From the NCBI GenBank assembly GCA_021413735.1, contig JAIOPV010000203.1:1-45886 (forward strand): a stretch of DNA of 45,886 bases, in the 5' to 3' direction. The translations under genes and the position numbers were made by a program. The notes below the pieces were generated by a model. It worked only from the letters and a program-made list of their open reading frames with translations, had not been told where the DNA came from and did not search any database. Positions 33,730 through 41,145 of this stretch are shown here, one piece after another. This stretch comes from Planctomycetota bacterium (GTDB taxonomy: Bacteria; Planctomycetota; Planctomycetia; Gemmatales; Gemmataceae). The first letter of the stretch is position 1. Every line of letters begins with the position of its first letter.

Positions 33730-35961
33730 TCACGCCGTTGTTCGGGGTCGGGGCCGTGCGGTGTGAAACCTCGCTCGGAGTGTCTCCCAGTCGAGGACCA
33801 ACTTTCCGCCCGTCGCCTCGTGTTGTCGTTCCCAGTTCGCGAGCAGGTCCATGCAGGCGTGGTCGATGTAACTCAACCCGGTCAGATCGACGTGCAGGGT
33901 GGAACCGAGCGGCACCCGCTCCAGCGCCGCAGCCAGCCTCGGGAGGCGAAGGAAGGTGGCGGAACCTTCGAGAACGAGCGTGACCCGCCCGGTGGCCTCA
34001 TCAACCCGGCGGCGGACACGCAGGCGCGAAAAGGTGTGGATCAACTTCGCTACCGAAAGCCCGACCCCGAGCGCGACACCCGTCAACAAGTCCACGATCA
34101 CCACTGTGGCAGCCGTTGCGACGCAGATCACCGCCTCGCTCCGGCTTTGCCTCCAGAGGGACCGGATCCCCCGGACATCGACGAGTCTGACGCCAACCAG
34201 CACCAGAATGGCTGCGAGGGCCGCGGTCGGGATGAGTCGCAACAGGCCCGGGGCGACCAGCACGAAGGCCAGTAGCCAGACGCCGTGGAAGACTGCGGAC
34301 AACCGGGTTCGTGCCCCTGCCCGGACGTTCGTCGCGCTGCGAACGATCACCCCAGTGACGGGCAACGCCCCCAACAAACCGCACACAGCGTTGCCGACGC
34401 CCTGGGCAGCGAGTTCCCGGTCGTATCGTGTCTTCGATCCCCGGTGCATCTGATCGATGGCCGCCGCGCTCAGAAGCGTTTCGGCACTGGCCACCAGCGC
34501 AATCGTCGCCGCCGTCAGCCAGACCGCGACATCGGTTGCCAGCCTGGGAATCGCTGACGGATCGGGCAGGCGAACGGCCGACGACAGGCCCTCGAACGTG
34601 ACCCGCTGGATCGACCACCCGAGCACCGCAGTCATCGTGGTCGCCAGCACGATGGCCACAAGCACGGCCGGCACCGCCTGCAACCGCCACCGGGCGATGA
34701 CTGGCCAGATCAAGAGCGAGGCGAGTGTGAGGAGTCCGATCAAAGCGGCTTCCTGATGTTCCGGGTGTTCGTGGTGAGCGTCGGTAATGCTCCACCACAC
34801 CGCCTGCGGGATGGACACGAGATTGGTGAGCGGTCGATTGTGGGGCGGGTCGTCCACGACGACGTGGAACTGCTGGGCGAAGATCACCACCCCGATGCCC
34901 GCGAGCATCCCTACGACCACCGCCGGCGAGACGGCCCGGAACAACTGGCCAAGTCGGCAGAACCCGGCCACCAACTGGAGCAACCCCGCGAGCAGGATGA
35001 TGATGCCGAGGCTCTCCGGGCCAAACCGCTGAGCGGCACTGATGAGGATGACGACCTGTGTGACAGTCGGGCCGCTGACCTGGAGCGGGCTGCCGCCGAG
35101 AAGGCCAACCACAATCCCCCCGACGACCCCGGTGATGATCCCCGCTTCCGTGGGCAGTCCGCTGGTCCGTGCGATGGCCAGACATAGCGGGAGAGCGACC
35201 AGGAACACCACCAGCGATGCCGGCAGATCGTGCCACAACGCCGCCACCCACCCCTTCCGGGCAGGCTGTGGCGCTTGCCCGGAAGGGATCGCGGGTGCGT
35301 CGGCGTGATCCGGACCCGAAATGGGCATGGCGGGGTGAACGACCTGCATCTCCAGGAGCGGGGAGAATGCCTTCACGCACGGATCGTAAGCCAGTACCTC
35401 GCTCGACTCGAAACGCAACACCCAGGCGTGGAGGCGAAGGGTCCCGGCCGGCAACCCGGCGGCAACTACCGGATGCTTCGAGAGATTCTCCAGTTGAACC
35501 AATACGTTCCGTTCGACCGCCCGATCCCAGAGTTCGTCTCCCTCTGCCGACGGATGGTCGCGTCGCACGCACCGGCAAACGTCATCGGCGTGCGACAGCC
35601 ACGCCGCGACCCTCGGCATCTCCCTCGCGTCGGCGGGGTTGAGGAGTGCCTTGACTGCACCGCAGCGGTAGTGACCACAGACGATGATGTCCGTCACTCC
35701 GAGTGCCGTGACGGCGTACTCGACGGTCGCCCCTTCGCCCCCGGGCGTGTCGGGCAGCGGGACCAGGTTGCCGGCGTTGCGCGATACGAACAGGTCGCCG
35801 GGGTCCGACTGCATCAGCGTGTCGGGTAGCACACGCGAGTCGGAACAGGTGATGAGGAGGGCGAGAGGCCGTTGACCACGCACGCTGCGCTCGAAAATCT
35901 CCTTTCGCTCCCAGAGGAGGTTCTGGCGGAAGTGTCGGAGACCCCGGATCAATTTTTCCAT
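33730..35961 (-). CDS. Beta-carbonic anhydrase fused to SulP anion transporter
   Basis: A 743-residue fusion. Residues 1-215 are a beta-carbonic anhydrase with Cys39, Asp41 and Arg43 in CSDSR and with His97 and Cys100 in CGHYRCGAV, the zinc ligands and catalytic dyad. From about 235 to 620 come 10 or more helices of a SulP transporter (LVVFLVALPLCLAIARTSGLPTEAGIITGVVGG, GSPLQVSGPT). The end is a STAS domain (VTLVLEGSATFLRLPRLAAALERV.. LHVDLTGLSYIDHACMDLL). Together they would hydrate CO2 and move bicarbonate. Fusions of this kind usually have SulP first; here the enzyme is at the N-terminus. ATG 35961 has aaggga. Confidence 0.93.
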   Translation of the reverse strand: MEKLIRGLRHFRQNLLWERKEIFERSVRGQRPLALLITCSDSRVLPDTLMQSDPGDLFVSRNAGNLVPLPDTPGGEGATVEYAVTALGVTDIIVCGHYRCGAVKALLNPADAREMPRVAAWLSHADDVCRCVRRDHPSAEGDELWDRAVERNVLVQLENLSKHPVVAAGLPAGTLRLHAWVLRFESSEVLAYDPCVKAFSPLLEMQVVHPAMPISGPDHADAPAIPSGQAPQPARKGWVAALWHDLPASLVVFLVALPLCLAIARTSGLPTEAGIITGVVGGIVVGLLGGSPLQVSGPTVTQVVILISAAQRFGPESLGIIILLAGLLQLVAGFCRLGQLFRAVSPAVVVGMLAGIGVVIFAQQFHVVVDDPPHNRPLTNLVSIPQAVWWSITDAHHEHPEHQEAALIGLLTLASLLIWPVIARWRLQAVPAVLVAIVLATTMTAVLGWSIQRVTFEGLSSAVRLPDPSAIPRLATDVAVWLTAATIALVASAETLLSAAAIDQMHRGSKTRYDRELAAQGVGNAVCGLLGALPVTGVIVRSATNVRAGARTRLSAVFHGVWLLAFVLVAPGLLRLIPTAALAAILVLVGVRLVDVRGIRSLWRQSRSEAVICVATAATVVIVDLLTGVALGVGLSVAKLIHTFSRLRVRRRVDEATGRVTLVLEGSATFLRLPRLAAALERVPLGSTLHVDLTGLSYIDHACMDLLANWERQHEATGGKLVLDWETLRARFHTARPRPRTTA

Positions 35962-36000
35962 GGCAATTCCCTTCAGTTCTGAGGCTTGGGTGGGGCGTTC

Positions 36001-36438
36001 TCAGGCTTGGCTGGAACGTTCGCAGGCGAGGTGACGTAACCGGTCACAGAGTGCCGGGATCGAATCGAACGGCTTGCGGAAGACCGCCGCGTCGTCACGG
36101 TTCGGGTTTACGGCGACGTCGCTCGGTTGAGTGTTAGCGGTCATCATGCAGCACACCACGGCGGGATCGACCAAACGCATGATGCTGAGGGTGTCCGACC
36201 AACTCATCCCCGGCGTGTTGACGTCCATCAAGACGAGGTCGATTCTCGCCGTGGATCGGCAAAACATCTCGACAGCCTCAGCGCCCGAGGCGGTCGAGTA
36301 AACGACGAACCCTTGCTTGTGGAGTTCCCGAGTCAGGGTCATGCGGAGTGCGTCTTCGTCGTCCACGAGCAGGACGCACGGCCTGGATGTCGTGGCGGGC
36401 GAACCACCCTCCCCGGCCCTCAACAAAGTCGTGTTCAT
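36001..36438 (-). CDS. Response regulator receiver protein (CheY-like)
   Basis: A 145-residue single receiver domain with no output domain. Acidic pair Asp26-Asp27 (VLLVDDED), phospho-acceptor Asp72 in VLMDVNTPG, Thr100 in MMTANT and Lys122 in FRKPF are all at normal places. Two ATGs start the gene; the second (36438) is preferred because aaggag lies six bases before it, whereas the first touches the ribosome site. No histidine kinase lies nearby. It follows the Cys-rich and HEAT genes on the same strand and precedes the carbonic anhydrase fusion by 39 bases. A free-standing receiver could act in a phosphorelay. Confidence 0.85.
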   Translation of the reverse strand: MNTTLLRAGEGGSPATTSRPCVLLVDDEDALRMTLTRELHKQGFVVYSTASGAEAVEMFCRSTARIDLVLMDVNTPGMSWSDTLSIMRLVDPAVVCCMMTANTQPSDVAVNPNRDDAAVFRKPFDSIPALCDRLRHLACERSSQA

Positions 36439-36674
36439 TTCCATCTCCTTTGCGTCTGCATGTGAGGGCCGACCTCATGCCCGATTTCGGGCGGTCAGCC
36501 GAGAACTGCCAGCGTGGCTCTGCTCGTAGCCCGGCGACTGGCACGAGTCGGTTCGCGTGCGGGTTGAGCGTGGGGCTTTAGAGGCGCAGTTTGAGGACGT
36601 GTCCGACTGGGACAACCGCGTGTAGGTGCGGAAGTGAACCCGTTCGGCCACGAAGTTACGCGAGGTGGTTGGGG

Positions 36675-37115
36675 CTAGCAGCGGAGGCGGTGGAAGACGT
36701 TTAAGAAGTCCTCGGCCGTGTGGAACGGAAGGTCACGGACTATGCCGACGGGGCAGACATCTCGCGTGTGAAATCGACGAGCGTCGATTAGGTACGCTGG
36801 TTCGGAAAACCCGTCAGGATCGGCGACCGACTGCCCCAACCTCACGCCCGGCGTGGCCGTGACGTCCGACCGTTCCCACTGGCACGGACAAGGGACCGAG
36901 GGTTGAGCGGGTACTTGCTCCCCTCCTTCTGGAGCACCAGTCACATTTGCGACCGGACCCGACTGTGAACAACAACCGCAGACGCGTGGCTGTGGAGCGG
37001 GTGGCTGGATTGCGACGGGTGAATGGGCTCCGGAAAGTGGCAACAAACACGGGCAGGGCCGCGGCCCTGCGAGTGTTGCAACAATCAGATAGCTCGCCAC
37101 CAGGACTCGGAGCAT
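36675..37115 (-). CDS. Cys-rich secreted protein (family member 3)
   Basis: A 146-residue protein. Leader MLRVLVASYLIVATLAGPRP from ATG 37115 (the frame is open back to 37232, but no better start is seen) ends in CPC. CGCC lies near residue 48, and PCPCQW near 80. The second half contains ARRFHTRDVCPVGIVRD and ends FLNVFHRLRC. The layout matches members 1, 2, 4 and 5. It sits between the HEAT-repeat gene and the response regulator and, unlike members 1 and 2, has no efflux gene beside it. I infer metal binding in the cell envelope. Confidence 0.65.
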   Translation of the reverse strand: MLRVLVASYLIVATLAGPRPCPCLLPLSGAHSPVAIQPPAPQPRVCGCCSQSGPVANVTGAPEGGEQVPAQPSVPCPCQWERSDVTATPGVRLGQSVADPDGFSEPAYLIDARRFHTRDVCPVGIVRDLPFHTAEDFLNVFHRLRC

Positions 37116-37228
37116 GGACCAATCCCACCGCGAATAACTCAGGAAACGTTCACTTCCCCGGATGCTGTTACCGACTTCCCTGAGCGGAATCAAACCGAAC
37201 CAGGACTTCACACGATTTTGCGGAGCAT

Positions 37229-38518
37229 TCATTTTCCTTGAACTTTTCGGAGGGCGTCGCTTGCCGACTTGCGAACGTCCTTGTTCTTGTCCTTTGTCAA
37301 CGCCGTCAACCCGACGACGGCATCCTTCGCGTCTGGTCCTATTTCACCAAGAGCTTCGGCTGCCTCCGCACGCAACGTCTTGTCGTCGCTTTTCAACCCC
37401 TCGATCAGGACCGGGATCGCATCACTGATCGACGCCCGGTCCACCTTGGCGAGAGCCTCGGCGGCGTGGACGCGGATGCCATCGTTCTCATCCTTCAGAA
37501 GCGCCTTGAGAGCCGGAGCGGCCTCCTTGGCGGCCGGGCCAATTTCGCCGAGGGTGTGAGCGGCATCGCCACGGACGAAGGGGTCCTCGTTCTTGAGTCC
37601 TTCAATGAGTACTGGGAGCACCAACTTGGTGTTGCCGTCGATCTCAAAGATTGCCTCGGCGGCATGAACTCGCACCCCGTGGTCGGCGTCCTTGAGCATC
37701 TTGGTAAGCGACGGGATGGCGGGCTTGGCCTTGTCCTTGAACTTCGCCAGGGCGTGGGCCATGTCTCCGCGAACCCCCGGGTGCTTATCTCCCAGTGCGG
37801 CGACGAGAGCCGGGACGGCGAGCATCGGGTCCGCACCGACCTTTCCGAGCGTTTCCGCAGCCTGCCCCCGCACCCCTTCGTCTCGGTCCTTCAAGAGCGC
37901 GACCAGCGACTTGTCGGCCGCCTTCGCCTCGGCCCCGAACGCCCCGAGCGAGGCCGCGGCGTTCATCCGCACTTCCGGGTCGGCATCTTTCAGCAATCCA
38001 ATCAATCCCGGAACGGCGGCTTTCGCCCCCGGCCCGATCTCCCCAACGGCGGCCGCAGCCGAGACCCGCACCCGCTCGTCCCGGTCCTTGAACAATCCGA
38101 TCAAGTCCGGAACGGCAGCCTTGGCTTCCTCCCCAAACCCGCCGAGTGCGAACGCGGCCTTCGACCGCACCTCGGGGATCGCATCCTTGAGGAGTCCCCT
38201 CACGGCGGGAATAGCGGCCTTGGCATTCGGACCCAGGAAACCCAAGGATTCGGCGATCTCGCCGCGAACGATGGCATCCTTGTCCTTCAAGGCTTCGATC
38301 AGGGCGGGAACCTCCCCACTGAAATCGGCATCCCCGTTCTTGCACAAGTCGCTGATGGTCTCAGCAGCCTTTCGGCGGTCATCGGGGTCGGGTTTCTTGA
38401 GGCTCGCCAGCAACTCCTTCAGGTCGGCATCGGAGCGGTTCGGGCGAGCGTGGGCACGTGTGGGAGCAGTGGCGATGCCGAGAGCGAGGACGGCGGTTGC
38501 AAATATAACGCGTTTCAT
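37229..38518 (-). CDS. Secreted HEAT-repeat protein
   Basis: A 429-residue protein. Signal peptide MKRVIFATAVLALGIATAPTRAHA starts at ATG 38518 (ggag upstream); the frame runs back into the EF-hand gene but is not coding there. After the leader come about 11-12 HEAT repeats of 36-39 residues, each with DxxVRxxAAxALGxxG and AxPxLxxLLKD, forming a superhelical scaffold for protein contacts. The DNA shows strong 110-bp periodicity from this. It follows the EF-hand gene by 71 bases on the same strand. Function is probably protein-protein binding in the envelope; no partner is known. Confidence 0.88.
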   Translation of the reverse strand: MKRVIFATAVLALGIATAPTRAHARPNRSDADLKELLASLKKPDPDDRRKAAETISDLCKNGDADFSGEVPALIEALKDKDAIVRGEIAESLGFLGPNAKAAIPAVRGLLKDAIPEVRSKAAFALGGFGEEAKAAVPDLIGLFKDRDERVRVSAAAAVGEIGPGAKAAVPGLIGLLKDADPEVRMNAAASLGAFGAEAKAADKSLVALLKDRDEGVRGQAAETLGKVGADPMLAVPALVAALGDKHPGVRGDMAHALAKFKDKAKPAIPSLTKMLKDADHGVRVHAAEAIFEIDGNTKLVLPVLIEGLKNEDPFVRGDAAHTLGEIGPAAKEAAPALKALLKDENDGIRVHAAEALAKVDRASISDAIPVLIEGLKSDDKTLRAEAAEALGEIGPDAKDAVVGLTALTKDKNKDVRKSASDALRKVQGK

Positions 38519-38589
38519 GTTGTCTCCGGTGGAAGTGGGCGGGGTCCCTCCCCCGCCCGAAAACGGACCACTTTTCACAACGATTGCTG

Positions 38590-39156
38590 CTACCTTCGGC
38601 GGACGTGGTGGCCCCGGACGCCGCGATACCCACCGCGAAGGTTCGGTGAGTATTTCCCGAACCTCATGAGGTTGGCGTACGCCTGCCGCTGTTGCTGGTA
38701 GGCCCGCTGCTGGTAGCGGAGTTGGTTCAGGTACGGGTTGGTGCCGTAGCCCCGACCGGCGTAACCCCGGTGCCGCTGCGGGGAGCGATAACCCGCACGC
38801 CCTCGCGTGTAAGTCTTGTTCCGGTTTGCGGCGGCCCTTGAGGCGGCCAGTTCCTTCGACTCGTACTTCTCGAACTCGGACTTGCTGATCTTCCCGTCCT
38901 TGTCGGCGTCCCAGGCGTCCATGAAGGCGTGATCCGGGTGCGTCTCCTTCGCACCGAGTTTGTCCGCGATGACCTTGGCGTTCGGGCCACGGAACGCCTT
39001 CGCCAATTCTTCGGCGTCGAGGAAACCGTCCTTGTTCTTGTCGGCCTGCGTGAACGTGGCGTCCATGCGGTGGTTGTTCGGTGGGGCTGCAGTCGCCGCG
39101 TGAGTCGCCAACAGCAAGGCGACCGTGGTTCCGGCGGAGAGTGTGATCGGTCTCAT
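38590..39156 (-). CDS. Secreted EF-hand protein
   Basis: A 188-residue protein. Signal peptide MRPITLSAGTTVALLLATHAATAAP begins at ATG 39156 with gagg upstream. Two EF-hands follow: DKNKDGFLDAEE at about residues 39-50 and DADKDGKISKSE at about 84-95, both with all Ca2+ ligand positions filled. The last 75 residues are very rich in Arg, Tyr, Gln and Gly, ending GVRGHHVRRR. EF-hand proteins of this type are frequent in planctomycetes. It leads a pair with the HEAT-repeat gene. Confidence 0.88.
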   Translation of the reverse strand: MRPITLSAGTTVALLLATHAATAAPPNNHRMDATFTQADKNKDGFLDAEELAKAFRGPNAKVIADKLGAKETHPDHAFMDAWDADKDGKISKSEFEKYESKELAASRAAANRNKTYTRGRAGYRSPQRHRGYAGRGYGTNPYLNQLRYQQRAYQQQRQAYANLMRFGKYSPNLRGGYRGVRGHHVRRR

Positions 39157-39386
39157 CGGTGATCCTCATGCCCCGAGTCATCGTTCGCCACGGAATGGGG
39201 CACGTTCCGCGGTCACGCACTCGCACCCCCGAACATCAGGGAATGCGGGTATAGGAATGGGAGTTCCAAGGCCCGTATCAGGACGTTGGATGCTCGGTTC
39301 AGTTAAAGCAGGACGTTGATGAAACGGAACGCGGGGATACCGGGATCAGCAAGACGCTGTCCGTTCCATTGGAGTGGGAGAAATGG

Positions 39387-39815
39387 CTAAATGAGTAGGG
39401 TGCAGTGAGCGATGAACAATGGGGGCGTGGAGATGCGTATTGCGAGAGCGGCGACCGGTCTGCGGCAGATCAGGACGGGGAAGTGAACGGAAATCGTTTC
39501 CGAGGTCAGAGCAGGAGTGAAGGTTTGACCAAATTCGGGAACGGCCTGATCGGCCAAACGTTCGACCACCGGGCACGACGACTTGTGAGGCAACGGTTCC
39601 GGACAGCGATGCTCCTGAACCAACTGAGTGTGGTCACTCGCGTGACCAACGGAGCAGCAGTGGTGCCCGTCGTCGGCCTGCTCGACGTCACCGGAAACGC
39701 GAGCGGAGCCAGGGTTTGGATGGTTCAGACAGGCTTGCGCGCCACCACCGCAGATGCAGACGCTCGGGGGCATCAGCAGCAACAGGGAGAGAACGATATG
39801 GGGTATTGTCTGGAA
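39387..39815 (-). CDS. Cys/His-rich secreted protein (family member 4)
   Basis: A 142-residue protein. Leader MFQTIPHIVLSLLLLMPPSV begins at ATG 39815, with no strong ribosome site; the frame is open to 39863. CIC follows the leader, GHHCC lies near residue 52, SSCP near 80, and the last residues are PPLFIAHCTLLI. The ending closely resembles LPLYLSHCSLVI of the 40542 gene on the other strand, so these two are the closest relatives in the set. It is upstream of the EF-hand and HEAT genes. A role in metal binding is inferred from composition and its relatives' neighbourhoods. Confidence 0.65.
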   Translation of the reverse strand, partial: FQTIPHIVLSLLLLMPPSVCICGGGAQACLNHPNPGSARVSGDVEQADDGHHCCSVGHASDHTQLVQEHRCPEPLPHKSSCPVVERLADQAVPEFGQTFTPALTSETISVHFPVLICRRPVAALAIRISTPPLFIAHCTLLI

Positions 39816-40047
39816 CATGGGATTCGGACAATCCGTTGTTTGCCGTCGCCACTGGACAGCCAAACCTCTCAGTTAACAGTATCGCCCGTTCGAGTGTGTC
39901 ACAAGTAGAAAATCGCCTCGTCGCTCAAAAAGGAATGTCGCGAGAAAAATCAGGGTATGGAAGCCCGACTCGCAGCGGCCGTCTAAGGGATGATGGTGTT
40001 TTTGCTGGGTATATCGGGTTTGAGCTAGCATCTACCCAATACGTCTC

Positions 40048-40323
40048 CTAATTCTTTTCTGCCTTGACCGCCTTCAGTTCTGGCTTCCCCGTCTGATTGA
40101 GGTCAACGTAGCCCAATAATTTACTCGCCTCGTTATCATTTAAATAAATATATTGCTTATTCGTATCATTATCCGTGATGTGCAAGAACGGCCCGTGGTT
40201 ATACGCGTTGTAGCGAGGGTACACAGTTTTCTGCGGATCGGTGGCCCCGAGTGCCGCGGTGAGAGCGGCCCCGAAGAACCCAGCGCCAACGTAACCAAGG
40301 AATGATCGTTGCTTTGTAGCCAT
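40048..40323 (-). CDS. Hypothetical small protein with N-terminal hydrophobic leader
   Basis: A 91-residue protein from ATG 40323, with gagg eight bases upstream. It begins MATKQRSFLGYVGAGFFGAALTAALGA, a short hydrophobic leader or anchor, then a polar domain (YPRYNAYNHGPFLHITDNDTNKQYIYLNDNEASKLLGYVDLNQTGKPEL). The DNA is much more AT-rich than its neighbours, particularly 40120-40180, and the protein is rich in Asn and Tyr. I recognise no family. The frame extends to 40437, but the longer N-terminus looks non-coding. Confidence 0.6.
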   Translation of the reverse strand: MATKQRSFLGYVGAGFFGAALTAALGATDPQKTVYPRYNAYNHGPFLHITDNDTNKQYIYLNDNEASKLLGYVDLNQTGKPELKAVKAEKN

Positions 40324-40541
40324 GTAAATGCCTCTTGCTGAGACCATGATGCGACTCACGGCCCACATGGGCTCGGAGCCTAGCAGGAGTAATTTCTCAA
40401 GACTAGTCCATTTGGAGAGCCGCCGAGGAGTAGACAACCTTGAGCCGCCTTGAGCCGTCAGGAGGTATCGCCTGGCGTTGACTGGTGCCGATCACACCGG
40501 TATCATTCCCCATCATTGAAGGTCAAGTGAGGTGTCCCCTT

Positions 40542-40997
40542 TTGGCAACCTTGGTCCGAGTGCTGATGCTGGTAGCTTGCCTACCGCTCCTCCAACCGAC
40601 CGGCTTTTGCATCTGCAAAGCCGGCATGCGGACCAGTTCGCAGCCTAGACAATTTGCACAAGTTCAAAACGAAACACGCCACACGCCCACGCCAGACTGC
40701 AGTTGCCATCAGTGCAAGCTTAGCCAGCGGACCTCAGGGCCAGCGGAGACGGACCAAGCCCCGGTCCCAACTCCCGATGGCTCGCACATGCCGGGTTGCC
40801 CGGCCTCGCCGGGTGCCGATTGCTTCAAGTGGACCGAGCCAGCCCAGTCGATCGTGTTGGACTTGCCTGTCGCCGATGTGGTCGCATTTCTTCCCGTTGA
40901 ACCCGTCAAGGTTTCAACTGTTGCCCCGGTAATCGCATCAACCGCCTGGCAGTCTTCGCTACCCCTCTACCTGTCCCACTGCTCCCTCGTCATTTAG
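40542..40997 (+). CDS. Cys-rich secreted protein (family member 5)
   Basis: A 151-residue protein. I place the start at TTG 40542 (ATLVRVLMLVACLPLLQPTG leader, gagg at 40529-40532); a GTG at 40485 in the same frame is an alternative. CIC follows the leader, CSCHQC lies near residue 52, and GCPASPGADC near residue 86. The tail ends SSLPLYLSHCSLVI. It is the only family member on the plus strand and precedes a second RND adaptor and pump, just as members 1 and 2 lie in the first RND operon. That repeated position supports a job in metal efflux. Confidence 0.68.
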   Translation: MATLVRVLMLVACLPLLQPTGFCICKAGMRTSSQPRQFAQVQNETRHTPTPDCSCHQCKLSQRTSGPAETDQAPVPTPDGSHMPGCPASPGADCFKWTEPAQSIVLDLPVADVVAFLPVEPVKVSTVAPVIASTAWQSSLPLYLSHCSLVI

Positions 40998-41145
40998 CAC
41001 ACCGACCCTTCTCTTGCGGACCACGGCCTTGCCGTCGGGCCGATCAACGTCATTCCGTGTCTCGGCTGCCGGTGAACCGCGTGATTGCGGTGCTTGCCGC
41101 GTGACCGTCTGAATATGGCCTCGTAACACGAACTGAGGAGCAGGC

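Noticed and set aside
34001..35578. Minus-strand frame of 525 residues
   Set aside because: Shifted reading of the carbonic anhydrase-SulP gene; composition is Arg/Gly-rich noise while the other frame has clear motifs.
37229..38518. Periodic sequence that could look like a repeat array
   Set aside because: The roughly 110-bp periodicity is explained by protein HEAT repeats; units are divergent and there are no spacers, so it is not CRISPR.
37238..38701. Long plus-strand frame of 487 residues
   Set aside because: It is the antisense of the HEAT-repeat gene; its length comes from the regular codon pattern of the repeats and it has no signature of its own.
38519..39226. N-terminal extension of the HEAT-repeat gene
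   Set aside because: The frame stays open across the EF-hand gene, but a signal peptide and ribosome site at 38518 and the EF-hand coding in another frame show it is not used.
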